Below are positions 16,655 to 25,131 of a stretch of DNA of 64,000 nt, one piece after another (within the stretch, counting starts at the first letter, position 1; each line of letters opens with the position of its first letter). Under the pieces are notes generated by a model. It was not told the origin of the DNA. It worked only from the letters and a program-made list of their open reading frames with translations, and did no database searches. A program made the translations under genes and the position numbers. The stretch is from an uncultured Planctomycetota bacterium (lineage in GTDB: Bacteria > Planctomycetota > Phycisphaerae > UBA1845 > Fen-1342). The DNA lies in NCBI GenBank assembly GCA_900696525.1, contig CAADGL010000012.1:496001-560000 (forward strand), read 5' to 3'.

Positions 16655-18010
16655 ATGCTGTTGTTGCAGTCCGCTTGCCGCGTGCGGACGCGCCTGTCGG
16701 CGATGACGATGGTGGCCGCGGCGTTCGTCGCCGCCCACGCCGGCGATCACTGGCCGCAATGGCGTGGTCCGGGGCTGGATGGCGTCAGTGCGGCCCGGCG
16801 GCCGCCCGCCGAGTGGGGCGAGGCGAAGAACATCATGTGGAAGACGGAGTTGCCGGCCTGGGCCGGCTCGACGCCGGTCGTATTCGGCGAGCGAATCTTC
16901 CTGACCACGCCCTCGAAGCCGGAAGAGGACGCGCCGGCGGCTGTCGGACGGCGGCTGGGACGTGGCGGCGGGCGCGAAAGCCCGGGTGGCCGGGACCTGC
17001 TGCTGATGTGCCTGAGCCGCGCCGACGGAGGGGTGCTCTGGACCCGCAAGCTGGATACGGGGAATAAGCTGTTCGGCAAGCACAACATGGCGTCGCCGTC
17101 GCCCGTGACCGACGGGCGAATGGTGTGGGCGCTGACCGGCACGGGCGTGCTCGTGGCGCTGGACATGGAAGGCGCGGAGAAATGGCGCTTCGACCTCGGG
17201 GCGGCGTACGGCGTCTTTGGGCAGTACTGGGGATACGGCTCGTCGCCGCTGCTGCACGAAGGCAGGATCATCGTCGCCGTGATGCACGGAGCGGCGACCG
17301 AGGCGCCTTCGTACCTGGCGGCCATTGACGGCGCGACGGGGAAGGTCGTCTGGCACGTGGAGCGGAAGACCGACGCCCGCGAGGAGTGCCCGGACGCCTA
17401 CACGACGCCGATCGTCGTGCGGCGCGGCGGTCGAGCGGAGATCGTGGTCAGCGGCGCCGATTATGTCACGGGCCACGACCCCGGTACGGGCAAGGAGCTG
17501 TGGCGCGTGGGCGGGCTGAACCCGCAGGGGCGCGGCAACTATCGCGTCTGCGCCTCGCCGGTGGCGGTTGGCGAGCGGATCATCGCGCCGACGCGCGTGC
17601 GGCCGCTGCTGTGCCTGGAGCCGCGGGGCGACGGCTACGAGGTCGCCTGGCGCTACGACGACGGAACCGGCCCGGACGTGCCGACGCCGGTGAGCGACGG
17701 AAAGCGGCTGTACGTCGTGAACGACAAGGGCATCGTGACGTGCCTGGACATGCGCGACGGCCGGGTGGTGTGGGGGCCGGAGCGCACGGTGGTGGGCACG
17801 GTGAGCGCCTCGCCGGTGCTGGCCGACGGCAAGCTCTACGTGACCAATGAGAATTGCGTGACGACGGTTCTATCGGCGGGGCCTGAGTTCAAGCTGCTGG
17901 GCTCGTACGAGCTCGACGGGGGATACACGCTTTCGACGCCGGTGGTCCTCGATGGGCTCGTCCTGTTACGTTCGGCGAAGTACTTGTATTGCATCGGCGA
18001 AGGGAGCTGA
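16655..18010 (+). CDS. exported PQQ-binding-like beta-propeller protein
   Basis: A 451-residue protein with an N-terminal signal-like segment (about 1-28, ending AAHAGDHWPQW) followed by repeated PQQ-type propeller blades: GDHWPQWRGPGLDGVS, GGVLWTRKLDTGNKL, GAEKWRFDLGAAYG, ATGKVVWHVE, GTGKELWRVGG and DGRVVWGPE each match the Trp-docking pattern. Planctomycetes carry many such proteins, described as outer membrane assembly BamB-like or PQQ-like, and their substrates are mostly unknown. No quinoprotein dehydrogenase catalytic residues stand out. AGGAGA lies 7 bases before the ATG at 16655. Convergent with pepF through a hairpin. Confidence 0.75.
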   Translation: MLLLQSACRVRTRLSAMTMVAAAFVAAHAGDHWPQWRGPGLDGVSAARRPPAEWGEAKNIMWKTELPAWAGSTPVVFGERIFLTTPSKPEEDAPAAVGRRLGRGGGRESPGGRDLLLMCLSRADGGVLWTRKLDTGNKLFGKHNMASPSPVTDGRMVWALTGTGVLVALDMEGAEKWRFDLGAAYGVFGQYWGYGSSPLLHEGRIIVAVMHGAATEAPSYLAAIDGATGKVVWHVERKTDAREECPDAYTTPIVVRRGGRAEIVVSGADYVTGHDPGTGKELWRVGGLNPQGRGNYRVCASPVAVGERIIAPTRVRPLLCLEPRGDGYEVAWRYDDGTGPDVPTPVSDGKRLYVVNDKGIVTCLDMRDGRVVWGPERTVVGTVSASPVLADGKLYVTNENCVTTVLSAGPEFKLLGSYELDGGYTLSTPVVLDGLVLLRSAKYLYCIGEGS

Positions 18011-18051
18011 GGCGCGCCGCATTCAAGTCAGCCCCGGGGCACGAGGGGGAG

Positions 18052-18074
18052 GCCCCAGCGCCCGCGCTTGGGGC
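18052..18074. terminator. hairpin between convergent genes
   Basis: GCCCCAGCG (18052-18060) pairs with CGCTTGGGGC (18065-18074) with one bulged base around a 4-base loop. It lies 42 bases after the propeller gene and 52 bases from the end of pepF, so it can serve either strand. No T-run follows. Confidence 0.45.
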
Positions 18075-18125
18075 TCGGATTGGGGCCACGGCCGTCGTTC
18101 GACCAGCACGAGACCCGATGGAGCG

Positions 18126-19838
18126 TTAGCGGAGCCGCGCGATCTCCTCCATCACCGCAGCGATCAGCGGCCGCAGGGTCTTTTCCGAGAAATCGAACGT
18201 GCAGCCGGCGGCCTCGAACAGCTCCGGCAGGGGGCGGCTGCCGCCGAGCGCCAGCCCGTTGCGATAGAAGGCGACAGCCTGCTCGAAGTCGCGCTGGCTG
18301 TTGAGCCAGACCTGGAGCGCACCGAGCTGGGCGATGCCGTACTCGACGTAGTAGAACGGCGCTTCGAAGAAGTGCAGCTTGCGATGCCAGTTATGCTGGT
18401 CGTAGCGCTCGAGGCCGGACCAGTCGACGAACGGACCGAAGCGCCGCGTCAGCCGGCACCATTCCTCCAACCGGGCCTCGATGCCGCAATCGACATGCGT
18501 GTAGACGAAGTGCTGCATCGCGTCGACCCGGGCCATGTACGGCAGGAATGTCACGATCTCCATGAAATGCCGCTTGTTCGCGCGGGCGGCGTCCGCGCCG
18601 TAGAACACGTTGCTGAACGGCAGCGCCAGGCACTCCATCCCCATCGACGCCACCTCGGCGAACTCCGTCGGGTAGCCGCGGTACGCCAGCAGCGGATCGT
18701 TGCGGCAGGCCCAGGTGTGGAACGCGTGGCCGCCCTCGTGCAGCAGCGTCCGCACGTCGCGCTCCGTGCCCACCGCGTTCATGAAGATGAAGGGCATGCG
18801 CCGCTCGGCGTAGGTCGCCTGGTAGCCGCCGGGGGCCTTGCCCTTGCGGCTGCCCAGGTCCAGCATGTCGCGCTCGCGCAGCCCGTCGAAGATCGCCCCC
18901 AGCTCGCGATCCACCAGGTGGAAGATCCGGCTGCAACCGTCCGCCAGCTCCGCGTCCGTGCGAAAGGGACGCAGCGGCGGCTGGCCGTCCGGATCGACCG
19001 CCATGTCCCACGGCCGCAGGCGCTCGACGCCGAGCTTCGCCCTGCGCTGCGCGGCCAGCTCGCCCGCCGCCGGCACGACGACCTTTTCGATCGCATCGTG
19101 AAAGGCCAGGCAGTCCTCCGGCGTGTAGTCGAAGCGCTCCATGGCCTTGAAGGCGAACTCGCGGTAGTCACGGCAATCGGCGTTGCGGGCCATCTGGTGC
19201 CGGACGCGGACCATCTTCTCGTAGAGCTGGTTGATGGCGTCGGCGTCCTGGAGGAAGCGGTCGGACGAGGCGCGCCAGGCCGCCTCGCGCGTAGCGCGGT
19301 CTGGCTCCTCGAGAAAGCGATCGACCTGCTGGAGCGTCATTTCCTCGCCGCGGAACACCACGGTCATGCCGCCGGTGATCTTCTGGTACTGCTGGGCGAG
19401 CTTGGCGTTCTCGACCTGGAGGGGGATGTTGGCTTCGCGGAATAGGGCGATGGCGTTTCGGATGCTGCGTTCGAGCACCTGGTAGCGCTTCGGCGGCAGC
19501 GGGAAGCGGCCGGCGAGCTCGACGAAGCGCATCCGCAGCTTGTTGTGCCAGGGCTCGCGATGCGGCTGGACGTGCTCCACGAAGTGCAGGAAGCGCTGCT
19601 CGCGGACCGGGTCGTCGGTGGCGCGGGTCATGTCGATCTGCCGGGCCGTGCCTTCCTCGTCGAAGACGGCGTCGGTCTCGCTGAAGTCGCGCATCCACTT
19701 CTCGAACTCGGCCAGCGAATGGACGGGGCGCTCCAGCAGCTCGCGGTAATAGCGTTCGGCGACGGGCCACTCGGCGAACACGTCGTCGGCGGCGACATAC
19801 TGGCGGGGAAACTCGGAGGCGGCGGTGCTTGCGGGCAT
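18126..19838 (-). CDS. pepF: M3 family oligoendopeptidase (PepF-type)
   Basis: Zinc oligopeptidase that trims peptides in the cytoplasm. The 570-residue protein has the zinc motif HEGGH at 367-371, with the third ligand Glu in FAEVASMG (about residue 395), the M3-specific GGYQATYAERRMPFIFMN before it and YYVEYGIAQLGALQVW near the C-terminus. No signal peptide is seen. The N-terminal helical part holds the substrate-channel lid. It is separated from the upstream metalloprotease gene by 137 bases that contain two hairpins, so it probably has its own promoter. Confidence 0.9.
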   Translation of the reverse strand: MPASTAASEFPRQYVAADDVFAEWPVAERYYRELLERPVHSLAEFEKWMRDFSETDAVFDEEGTARQIDMTRATDDPVREQRFLHFVEHVQPHREPWHNKLRMRFVELAGRFPLPPKRYQVLERSIRNAIALFREANIPLQVENAKLAQQYQKITGGMTVVFRGEEMTLQQVDRFLEEPDRATREAAWRASSDRFLQDADAINQLYEKMVRVRHQMARNADCRDYREFAFKAMERFDYTPEDCLAFHDAIEKVVVPAAGELAAQRRAKLGVERLRPWDMAVDPDGQPPLRPFRTDAELADGCSRIFHLVDRELGAIFDGLRERDMLDLGSRKGKAPGGYQATYAERRMPFIFMNAVGTERDVRTLLHEGGHAFHTWACRNDPLLAYRGYPTEFAEVASMGMECLALPFSNVFYGADAARANKRHFMEIVTFLPYMARVDAMQHFVYTHVDCGIEARLEEWCRLTRRFGPFVDWSGLERYDQHNWHRKLHFFEAPFYYVEYGIAQLGALQVWLNSQRDFEQAVAFYRNGLALGGSRPLPELFEAAGCTFDFSEKTLRPLIAAVMEEIARLR

Positions 19839-19864
19839 CGTCCTGCTCGACCTTCATGTTCGGA

Positions 19865-19884
19865 TCCCGGGCGATGGCCCGGGA
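19865..19884. other. perfect short hairpin upstream of pepF
   Basis: TCCCGGGC, loop GATG, GCCCGGGA: an 8-base perfect stem in the gap between the metalloprotease stop and the pepF start. It may be part of the pepF leader or a second terminator element. Confidence 0.4.
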
Positions 19885-19921
19885 CCTGAGCGTGAGCAAC
19901 GTTCGAGACTCAAAGCGGCAT

Positions 19922-19951
19922 CGCCGCCGGCCGTCATGACGACCGGCGGCG
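19922..19951 (-). terminator. hairpin after the large metalloprotease gene
   Basis: CGCCGCCGG (19922-19930) pairs perfectly with CCGGCGGCG (19943-19951) around a 12-base loop that contains its own GTCATGAC palindrome. It lies 25 bases downstream from the minus-strand stop at 19976. No T-run follows in either direction, so termination is inferred from the stem only. Confidence 0.5.
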
Positions 19952-19975
19952 ATGCGCCACGAAACGGAGGCGTTC

Positions 19976-22729
19976 TCAGCGCGCCTGGTACTGGGCGTTG
20001 AGCACGCGATCAATGTGCGACCGGGTCTGCGTCAGGTGCGCGCGCGAGGCGAAATCGAGGCGCGTCTTGCCGTCGCGGCCGTCGGCTTTCTTGAGCGTCG
20101 CGTCGATCTTGTCGCTCAGCTCCTGAAGGGCGTAACGAATCATGTTGTTCAGGTCCGGCGACATGCCGCTGCCCGGCAGCTGCTGCGCCAGTGACAGCAT
20201 CATGATCGTGTACGCGCGCTGGAGATTGCGCGACGTGGCGCGAATGAACGGCTGCGCATCGGAGTAGGAGCCCGAGCCCGCGTTGTCCAGGTGCCGCCAG
20301 ACGGCGTCACGCACCGACACGATCAGCTCCGCCGCCGTGAACTTGTCCTTGGCCGTGGTCTTGGCCTCGGCGTCGTAGACGCGCTGGAGCGTGGCCGGCG
20401 AGCAGGCGTTCATCAGGCCGATCAGTTGCAGGAGCAGCACCCGGTCGTGAATCGGGTAATCCACGCGCGTGCTGCCGGCGTCAGCGAAATCGAGCCAGCG
20501 CGACGGCGGCAGGTTGTTGAGCAGCTCCGGCGGGACGCTGCCGAAGTTGTCGTCGAGCAGCGACTCGATCAGCACCTTGAGCGCGTCGCGTTGCATCTGC
20601 GGCTCAATGAGCACCAGTGCCGGCCGGCCGTCCGGGTCGCCGATGTGATCGCGGTGGTAGCGCTGGCCCCCGAGCACGCGCGAGACGTACTCGAAGTTCC
20701 GCGCCTTCTGGGTGATGAGCGTGTTGAAGGCCTGCGTCAGGTAGTGCTTGGGATCGCCTTCCTTCGCTGCCCACTCGTTGAGCGTCGAGAGCAGCTTCTC
20801 GCACATCTGAAGGCGCGTCCGCGCCCAGGCCGCCGGGTCGTCGCCCATGTCGTAGCGGTTGGTGAACGGGTCGGGCGAGAAGGAGCCCAGCGTGTCCTCA
20901 TCGGTGGCGTAATCGTGGCCCTTCTGCGACTGGCGGGCGGCGATCTCCTTCAGCAGCTTGTCTTCGCGCTCGCCCTTGTCGGGCAGGCGATAGCCGTACT
21001 CGATCGCCAGCTCGTCATACGGGCCGATCGTCGGCGTCGCGAAGTGCCGCACCTTCGAGACGTCGTCGTCCGCGAAGAGCAGCAGCGGGTTGTAATCCAT
21101 CACCGACGCGGTCGTCGGCTCGTCGCCGCTGTCGCGGCGCTTGCGGATCTCATCCAGCGTCAGCCACGACGAGGCCTTGAAGTTGTGCCGCAGGCCCAGC
21201 GTGTGCCCGACTTCGTGCGTCACGACTTCCTTGACGGCCTCGCCGATCAGCCGCTCCGGAATCTGCTTGCCCAGGCCGCTGGCGACCATCGCGGCGTGCG
21301 CCAGGGCCATCTCCAGCGCCATGCCCTCGGCGTAGCTGCACGCGTGCTGGCAGGCGTAGGGATTGAAGCAGTTGCTGTTCTCGCGCGCCGCGCGCAGCGT
21401 CGCGAAGAGCTGGCGTTCGTCCGTCGCCGACGGCTCGCTGCGCAGCACGTGCGGGATGAAGTCGGGATAGCGCTCCTCCAGCAGCTCGAAGCCCGGACCC
21501 AGCAGCGACTTCGGCCCGCCCGACGTGAACACGTCCACGTTCGTCACGAAATACCGCACCCAGGCGTCGTCCATGACGATGTCAGCGTCGAGAATCTGCC
21601 CGGTGCGCGGGTCGGCCCGCGAAGGGCCGACGGCCAGCGCCCGCCCCGTCACCGTCCAGCGCACGAAGTTGTAGCGCGCGTCTTCCGGGTCGTAGTTCGC
21701 GTACTCGTTGTCGTCCGTCTGCTGCTGAACGACGATCGCGTCGACAAAGCCGATCTTCTCGAACGCCCGGTTCCACTCCAGCACGCCGTCCCGCACCCAG
21801 CGCCGCCACTGGATCGGCGTCGTCTTCTCGATGATGAAGGTGATCGGCTTCTTCGGCGGCGACAACTCGAGCGACGGATCGCGCTTCTCGAGCTGCCAGC
21901 GATTGATGTAGCGCTCCGCCACCTCGCGCTCGCTGTTGGGCTTGGCCCAGTCGACGCGCGTCGTCGTGAAGTAGCCGATGCGCGGGTCGGACGCGCGCGG
22001 CGAGTAGGCGCCCAGCTTCGGCAGGCGCTGGAAGGCGTAGCCGACGCCGACGTATCCGCCCGACCGCCCGCGAGCCGCCGCCAGGTCGGCCTCGATCAGC
22101 AGGTTGTCCGGGAAGGCCTTCACCTTGGTCCAGCGGCTCAGCTCCGGGCGGATCTGTCCGCCCGCGATGCCCGCCACGCCGGCGATGTCGGACTTGAGCA
22201 GCTTCTCGAAATCGACCACGACGTCGCCCTGCGGGCTCATCGCCAGAATCGGCAAGGCCGCGATCCACGTGTCGCCGTAGGTCGCCTCAATGGCGCCGGC
22301 GATCGGCTGCTCTTTCTTGGTGATGTAGCGCGTGTCGGGCGTGATCATCACGAGCTGGTCGCCGATGATCTGCCAGCGGAACAGGTAGTCCGCCCACATC
22401 CAGCCCGTGAAGCTCCCGCCGCGCGCGATGCTGGTCGCGAACAGCAGGTCCTCGTTGATCAGCCGGGCCGGGATGCGCGCCAGCAGCTTCTCCGGATCCT
22501 TGTTCTTGTCCGACGGATCGAATCGATACAACGTGAACAAGCCGTCCAGCGACTGCATGTCCTCCGTGACGTCCTTCACATCCTTGAAGCGCTTCTTCTC
22601 GCTCTTGTCCGCCTTACCCTCTGGAGCGCCCGGCGGCCCCTGCGCGACCGCACCGGCCGCCAGCAGGCCGGCCGTCGCAAGAACCAGACTGAGCCGGCAC
22701 CAGCGGGCGAGACCCTGTGTTCCTGACAT
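19976..22729 (-). CDS. secreted zinc-dependent metalloprotease (DUF5117 type)
   Basis: A 917-residue exported protein: a signal peptide (SLVLATAGLLAAGAVAQ, about residues 14-30), then a lysine-rich linker and a large DUF5117-like region (about 55-430) and the metzincin-like zinc motif HEVGHTLGLRHNF with SVMDYNP downstream, which is the Met-turn equivalent. The C-terminal 300 residues are mostly helical. Such proteins occur in Bacteroidetes and planctomycetes; target proteins are unknown. Start at the ATG at 22729 gives a proper signal peptide and GGGAG 8 bases upstream; a longer reading does not. Located upstream of pepF, another peptidase, but with separate signals between them. Confidence 0.85.
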   Translation of the reverse strand: MSGTQGLARWCRLSLVLATAGLLAAGAVAQGPPGAPEGKADKSEKKRFKDVKDVTEDMQSLDGLFTLYRFDPSDKNKDPEKLLARIPARLINEDLLFATSIARGGSFTGWMWADYLFRWQIIGDQLVMITPDTRYITKKEQPIAGAIEATYGDTWIAALPILAMSPQGDVVVDFEKLLKSDIAGVAGIAGGQIRPELSRWTKVKAFPDNLLIEADLAAARGRSGGYVGVGYAFQRLPKLGAYSPRASDPRIGYFTTTRVDWAKPNSEREVAERYINRWQLEKRDPSLELSPPKKPITFIIEKTTPIQWRRWVRDGVLEWNRAFEKIGFVDAIVVQQQTDDNEYANYDPEDARYNFVRWTVTGRALAVGPSRADPRTGQILDADIVMDDAWVRYFVTNVDVFTSGGPKSLLGPGFELLEERYPDFIPHVLRSEPSATDERQLFATLRAARENSNCFNPYACQHACSYAEGMALEMALAHAAMVASGLGKQIPERLIGEAVKEVVTHEVGHTLGLRHNFKASSWLTLDEIRKRRDSGDEPTTASVMDYNPLLLFADDDVSKVRHFATPTIGPYDELAIEYGYRLPDKGEREDKLLKEIAARQSQKGHDYATDEDTLGSFSPDPFTNRYDMGDDPAAWARTRLQMCEKLLSTLNEWAAKEGDPKHYLTQAFNTLITQKARNFEYVSRVLGGQRYHRDHIGDPDGRPALVLIEPQMQRDALKVLIESLLDDNFGSVPPELLNNLPPSRWLDFADAGSTRVDYPIHDRVLLLQLIGLMNACSPATLQRVYDAEAKTTAKDKFTAAELIVSVRDAVWRHLDNAGSGSYSDAQPFIRATSRNLQRAYTIMMLSLAQQLPGSGMSPDLNNMIRYALQELSDKIDATLKKADGRDGKTRLDFASRAHLTQTRSHIDRVLNAQYQAR

Positions 22730-23255
22730 CTTGCGCACTCCCAAACGTTTGTGAAAAGAAAACCGGATGCCGTCCGGAGCCGCATGGACTCCGAACCTCC
22801 GCACGTGTCGCCCATGCAACGCCGGATTCTACCGGCCGGCGCCGCCGCGCTCCACCCACTTGATACCCGGCACCATTCCGCTCGGCAGCAGACTACGGAC
22901 GACCGCCGCGCATTCGGGCTGTCGCAAAACCCGCGCAGGATCCGTCGGCGGTCCGCCGCTCAGCGCCGTCCACCGTGCCGACACCGGCGACAGTCGCGCG
23001 CCGTTCGGCCTCGTCGCCCGCATCGCGCCACGATTGCCCGACCGCGCAAGACGTACAGCGTGAGCGGTGGTGCTCCAGGGTCGGGCGAGGAAGGCCCCGG
23101 ACCTCCCCCAAGACGCACATAATCTATTTAATTTCAATATGTTACGCATTACTCCGATCGCGGCTGCGCGACCGGCAATGCTCCGCTGGCACGGTGCCTG
23201 CTCTCGCTTCGACCGACGGTCGCCAGCCAGTGGCTGGCCCCCAAGGAGTTCGCGG
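22730..23255. other. divergent intergenic region upstream of the flagellar cluster
   Basis: The 526 bases separate the metalloprotease start (minus) from the first flagellar-cluster ORF (plus). I see no convincing coding frame. It contains a marked AT-rich island at 23119-23153 (ATAATCTATTTAATTTC and on), very unlike the surrounding GC-rich DNA and therefore a likely promoter or protein-binding region, and a sigma-54-like element at 23187-23202. Confidence 0.6.
23187..23202 (+). promoter_or_regulatory. possible sigma-54 (-24/-12) promoter for the flagellar cluster
   Basis: TGGCACG, four bases, then CTGCT: one mismatch to TGGCACG-N4-TTGCW, with the invariant GG and GC correctly spaced. It is 53 bases before the small ORF and 278 before flgF. 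Sigma-54 control of rod and hook genes is common in other bacteria, but no enhancer-binding protein gene is seen here, and one such match can occur by chance in GC-rich DNA. Confidence 0.35.
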
Positions 23256-23483
23256 TTGTTACACGAGCACCCCAGAGTGACCGCCTCGTACCCCCCGCCG
23301 GACGCGGAGCCGGTGGAACCCGCGGGCGACGACCGGCCGGAACCAGGCCCGCGCTGGGAATGCGATCTGGCGAGCCTCGGGCGATTCGTCCTGCGAGCTG
23401 CGGCGGCGCGGGCTCTCAACCGCTCCGTCAAGACGACGTTCGCCGTCAATCCCGGCGTCCGAAGCGCAGAGGGTGGCGCATGA
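23256..23483 (+). CDS. small hypothetical protein coupled to flgF
   Basis: A 75-residue frame, starting with TTG at 23256 behind AAGGAG (23243-23248, 7-base spacer). Its TGA overlaps the flgF ATG as ATGA, the usual sign of translational coupling. The first 35 residues are rich in Pro, Glu and Asp; the second half (LASLGRFVLRAAAARALNR) could form a basic amphipathic helix. There is no signal peptide or family match that I recognise. It may be a real small protein of the flagellar operon, or a leader ORF that serves to deliver ribosomes to flgF. Confidence 0.5.
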   Translation: MLHEHPRVTASYPPPDAEPVEPAGDDRPEPGPRWECDLASLGRFVLRAAAARALNRSVKTTFAVNPGVRSAEGGA

Positions 23484-24232
23484 TCTACGGAATCTACGAA
23501 TCCGCTGCCGGCATGCTCGTCAACGAGTACCGCCAGGGCGTCATCGCGAACAACCTCGCCAACGCCGAGACGCCCGGCTTCAAGCGTGACATGGCCCTGT
23601 TCGCCGAGCGCGATCCTGCGCGAGTGGCGGGCGAGCGGGCCGGCCGCGGCAACGGGCTTCTGGATCCGCTGACGGGCGGCGTGTGGCTGGCGCGGACCGA
23701 GACCGACTTCCGCCCCGGCGCCTTCCAGCACACCGGCCAGCCGCTTGACGCCGCCATCGACGGCCCGGGCTTCTTCGTGGTCAACGCCGCCGGCCGGAAC
23801 CTGGCGACGCGCGACGGCCGGTTCGTGAGGGACCTTTACGGCCACCTGGTTGCGGCGAGCGACGGTGCGGCGGTGATGGGTGTGGGCGGACAGCCGCTGC
23901 GGCTGAATCCGCGCGGCGGCGACCCGGTGATCGACGAGGCGGGGCGCGTATTCCAGGATCGGGCGCTGATAGGGCAGGTGGCGCTGGTGGATTTCGCCGA
24001 CTACGCGACGTTGCGCAAGGCGGGGGCGGGGCGCTTCGAGTTGGAGGGCCAGCAAACGCTGACGCCGCCGTCGCGGGTCGCGCAGGGCTACGTGGAGGGG
24101 TCGGGCGTCGAGGCGGTGCGCGAGCTGGTGCAGATGATCGAGGCGTCGCGGGCCTACCAGCTCAACGCGTCGATGCTGAGCCTTCAGGATCAGACCAGCG
24201 GTCGATTGGTGAACTCGCTGACGCAGACCTGA
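23480..24232 (+). CDS. flgF: flagellar rod/hook-basal body protein FlgF-like
   Basis: A 250-residue axial protein of the proximal rod. The N-terminal rod motif is clear (MIYGIYESAAGMLVNEYRQ, then IANNLANAETPGFKRD), and the C-terminal helix with YVEGSGVEAVRELVQMIEASRAYQLN is the shared D0 end that builds the rod core. A DGPGFFVV box lies in the middle domain. It is close to FlgG in family; the order before flgG favours FlgF. GAGGGTGG lies just before the ATG. Confidence 0.88.
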   Translation: MIYGIYESAAGMLVNEYRQGVIANNLANAETPGFKRDMALFAERDPARVAGERAGRGNGLLDPLTGGVWLARTETDFRPGAFQHTGQPLDAAIDGPGFFVVNAAGRNLATRDGRFVRDLYGHLVAASDGAAVMGVGGQPLRLNPRGGDPVIDEAGRVFQDRALIGQVALVDFADYATLRKAGAGRFELEGQQTLTPPSRVAQGYVEGSGVEAVRELVQMIEASRAYQLNASMLSLQDQTSGRLVNSLTQT

Positions 24233-24282
24233 TGACCCGGGCCGCGGCTGCGAGCCCGGCCCGACGATGAGGGAACGAATCG

Positions 24283-25083
24283 ATGGCGATCACGGCACTC
24301 TACACCGCGGCCACGGGCATGGAGGCGCTCTCACGCAAGATCGACGTGATCGCCAACAACATCGCCAACGCCGACACGGTCGGCTTCAAGAGCTCCCGGG
24401 CGAACTTCCAGGACGTCTACTACCAGGTGCTGGCGCAGCCGGGCGTCCAGACCAGCGAGAATTCCAGCTCGCCGCTCGGCACGCAGCTCGGGCTGGGTGT
24501 CGCCGTCAGCAACACGCAGTTGCTGATGCGCCAGGGCTCGCCCATGCAGACCAACCGCTCGCTCGACGCGATGATCACCGGCGACGGGTTCTTCCGGGTG
24601 GAGCTGCCGGGCGGGGCCACGGGCTACACGCGGGCCGGGAACTTCGTCCGCAACAGCGCCGGGGAACTGGTGCTGGGCAACAGCGAGGGCCCGCGGCTTG
24701 TCGATTCGCCCACGATCCCTGAGGAGATTCCCGACCAGGAAGTCAGCATCACCAGCGACGGACGCGTGGTCGGAACGGCGGCGGACGGCACGCAGCAGGA
24801 ATTCGGCCAGTTGCAGCTTGCGCGTTTCGCGAACCCGTCGGCGCTGATCCAGGCCGGCGCCAACATCTACCTGCCGAGCGGGTCGAGCGGCGAGCCCATC
24901 GAGGGCACTCCGGGCGAGAACGGACTGGGCACGATCCTGCCGGCGGCGCTGGAGTTGAGCACGACCGAGGCCGTCACCGAGCTGGTCGAGCTCATCAAGA
25001 CGCAGCGGGTCTTTCAGATGAACTCGCAGACGATCGAAAGCGCCGACCAGGCGCTCCAGGTCGTGGCCAACCTGAGGCGCTAG
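24283..25083 (+). CDS. flgG: flagellar distal rod protein FlgG
   Basis: Forms the distal rod that crosses the periplasm and the P and L rings. In 266 residues, about the standard length, the N-terminus has ALYTAATGMEALSRKIDVIANN and ANADTVGFKSSRANF; the typical FlgG specific region LGLGVAVSNTQLLMRQGSPMQT follows, then GDGFFRVELPGG, and the C-terminal LVELIKTQRVFQMNSQTIESADQALQ. It is preceded by GAGGGAACGA. It lies 50 bases after flgF and 48 before flgA. Confidence 0.95.
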   Translation: MAITALYTAATGMEALSRKIDVIANNIANADTVGFKSSRANFQDVYYQVLAQPGVQTSENSSSPLGTQLGLGVAVSNTQLLMRQGSPMQTNRSLDAMITGDGFFRVELPGGATGYTRAGNFVRNSAGELVLGNSEGPRLVDSPTIPEEIPDQEVSITSDGRVVGTAADGTQQEFGQLQLARFANPSALIQAGANIYLPSGSSGEPIEGTPGENGLGTILPAALELSTTEAVTELVELIKTQRVFQMNSQTIESADQALQVVANLRR

Positions 25084-25131
25084 GTCATTGAGCCGTAATG
25101 CGCCCATCTTGAGGAGCGTCGGAGACGCATC

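Noticed and set aside
20291-22726. A long open frame (811 codons) on the plus strand
   Set aside because: It lies entirely antisense to the metalloprotease gene, has Arg/Ala-rich low-complexity sequence and no motif; it is a GC-rich shadow frame.
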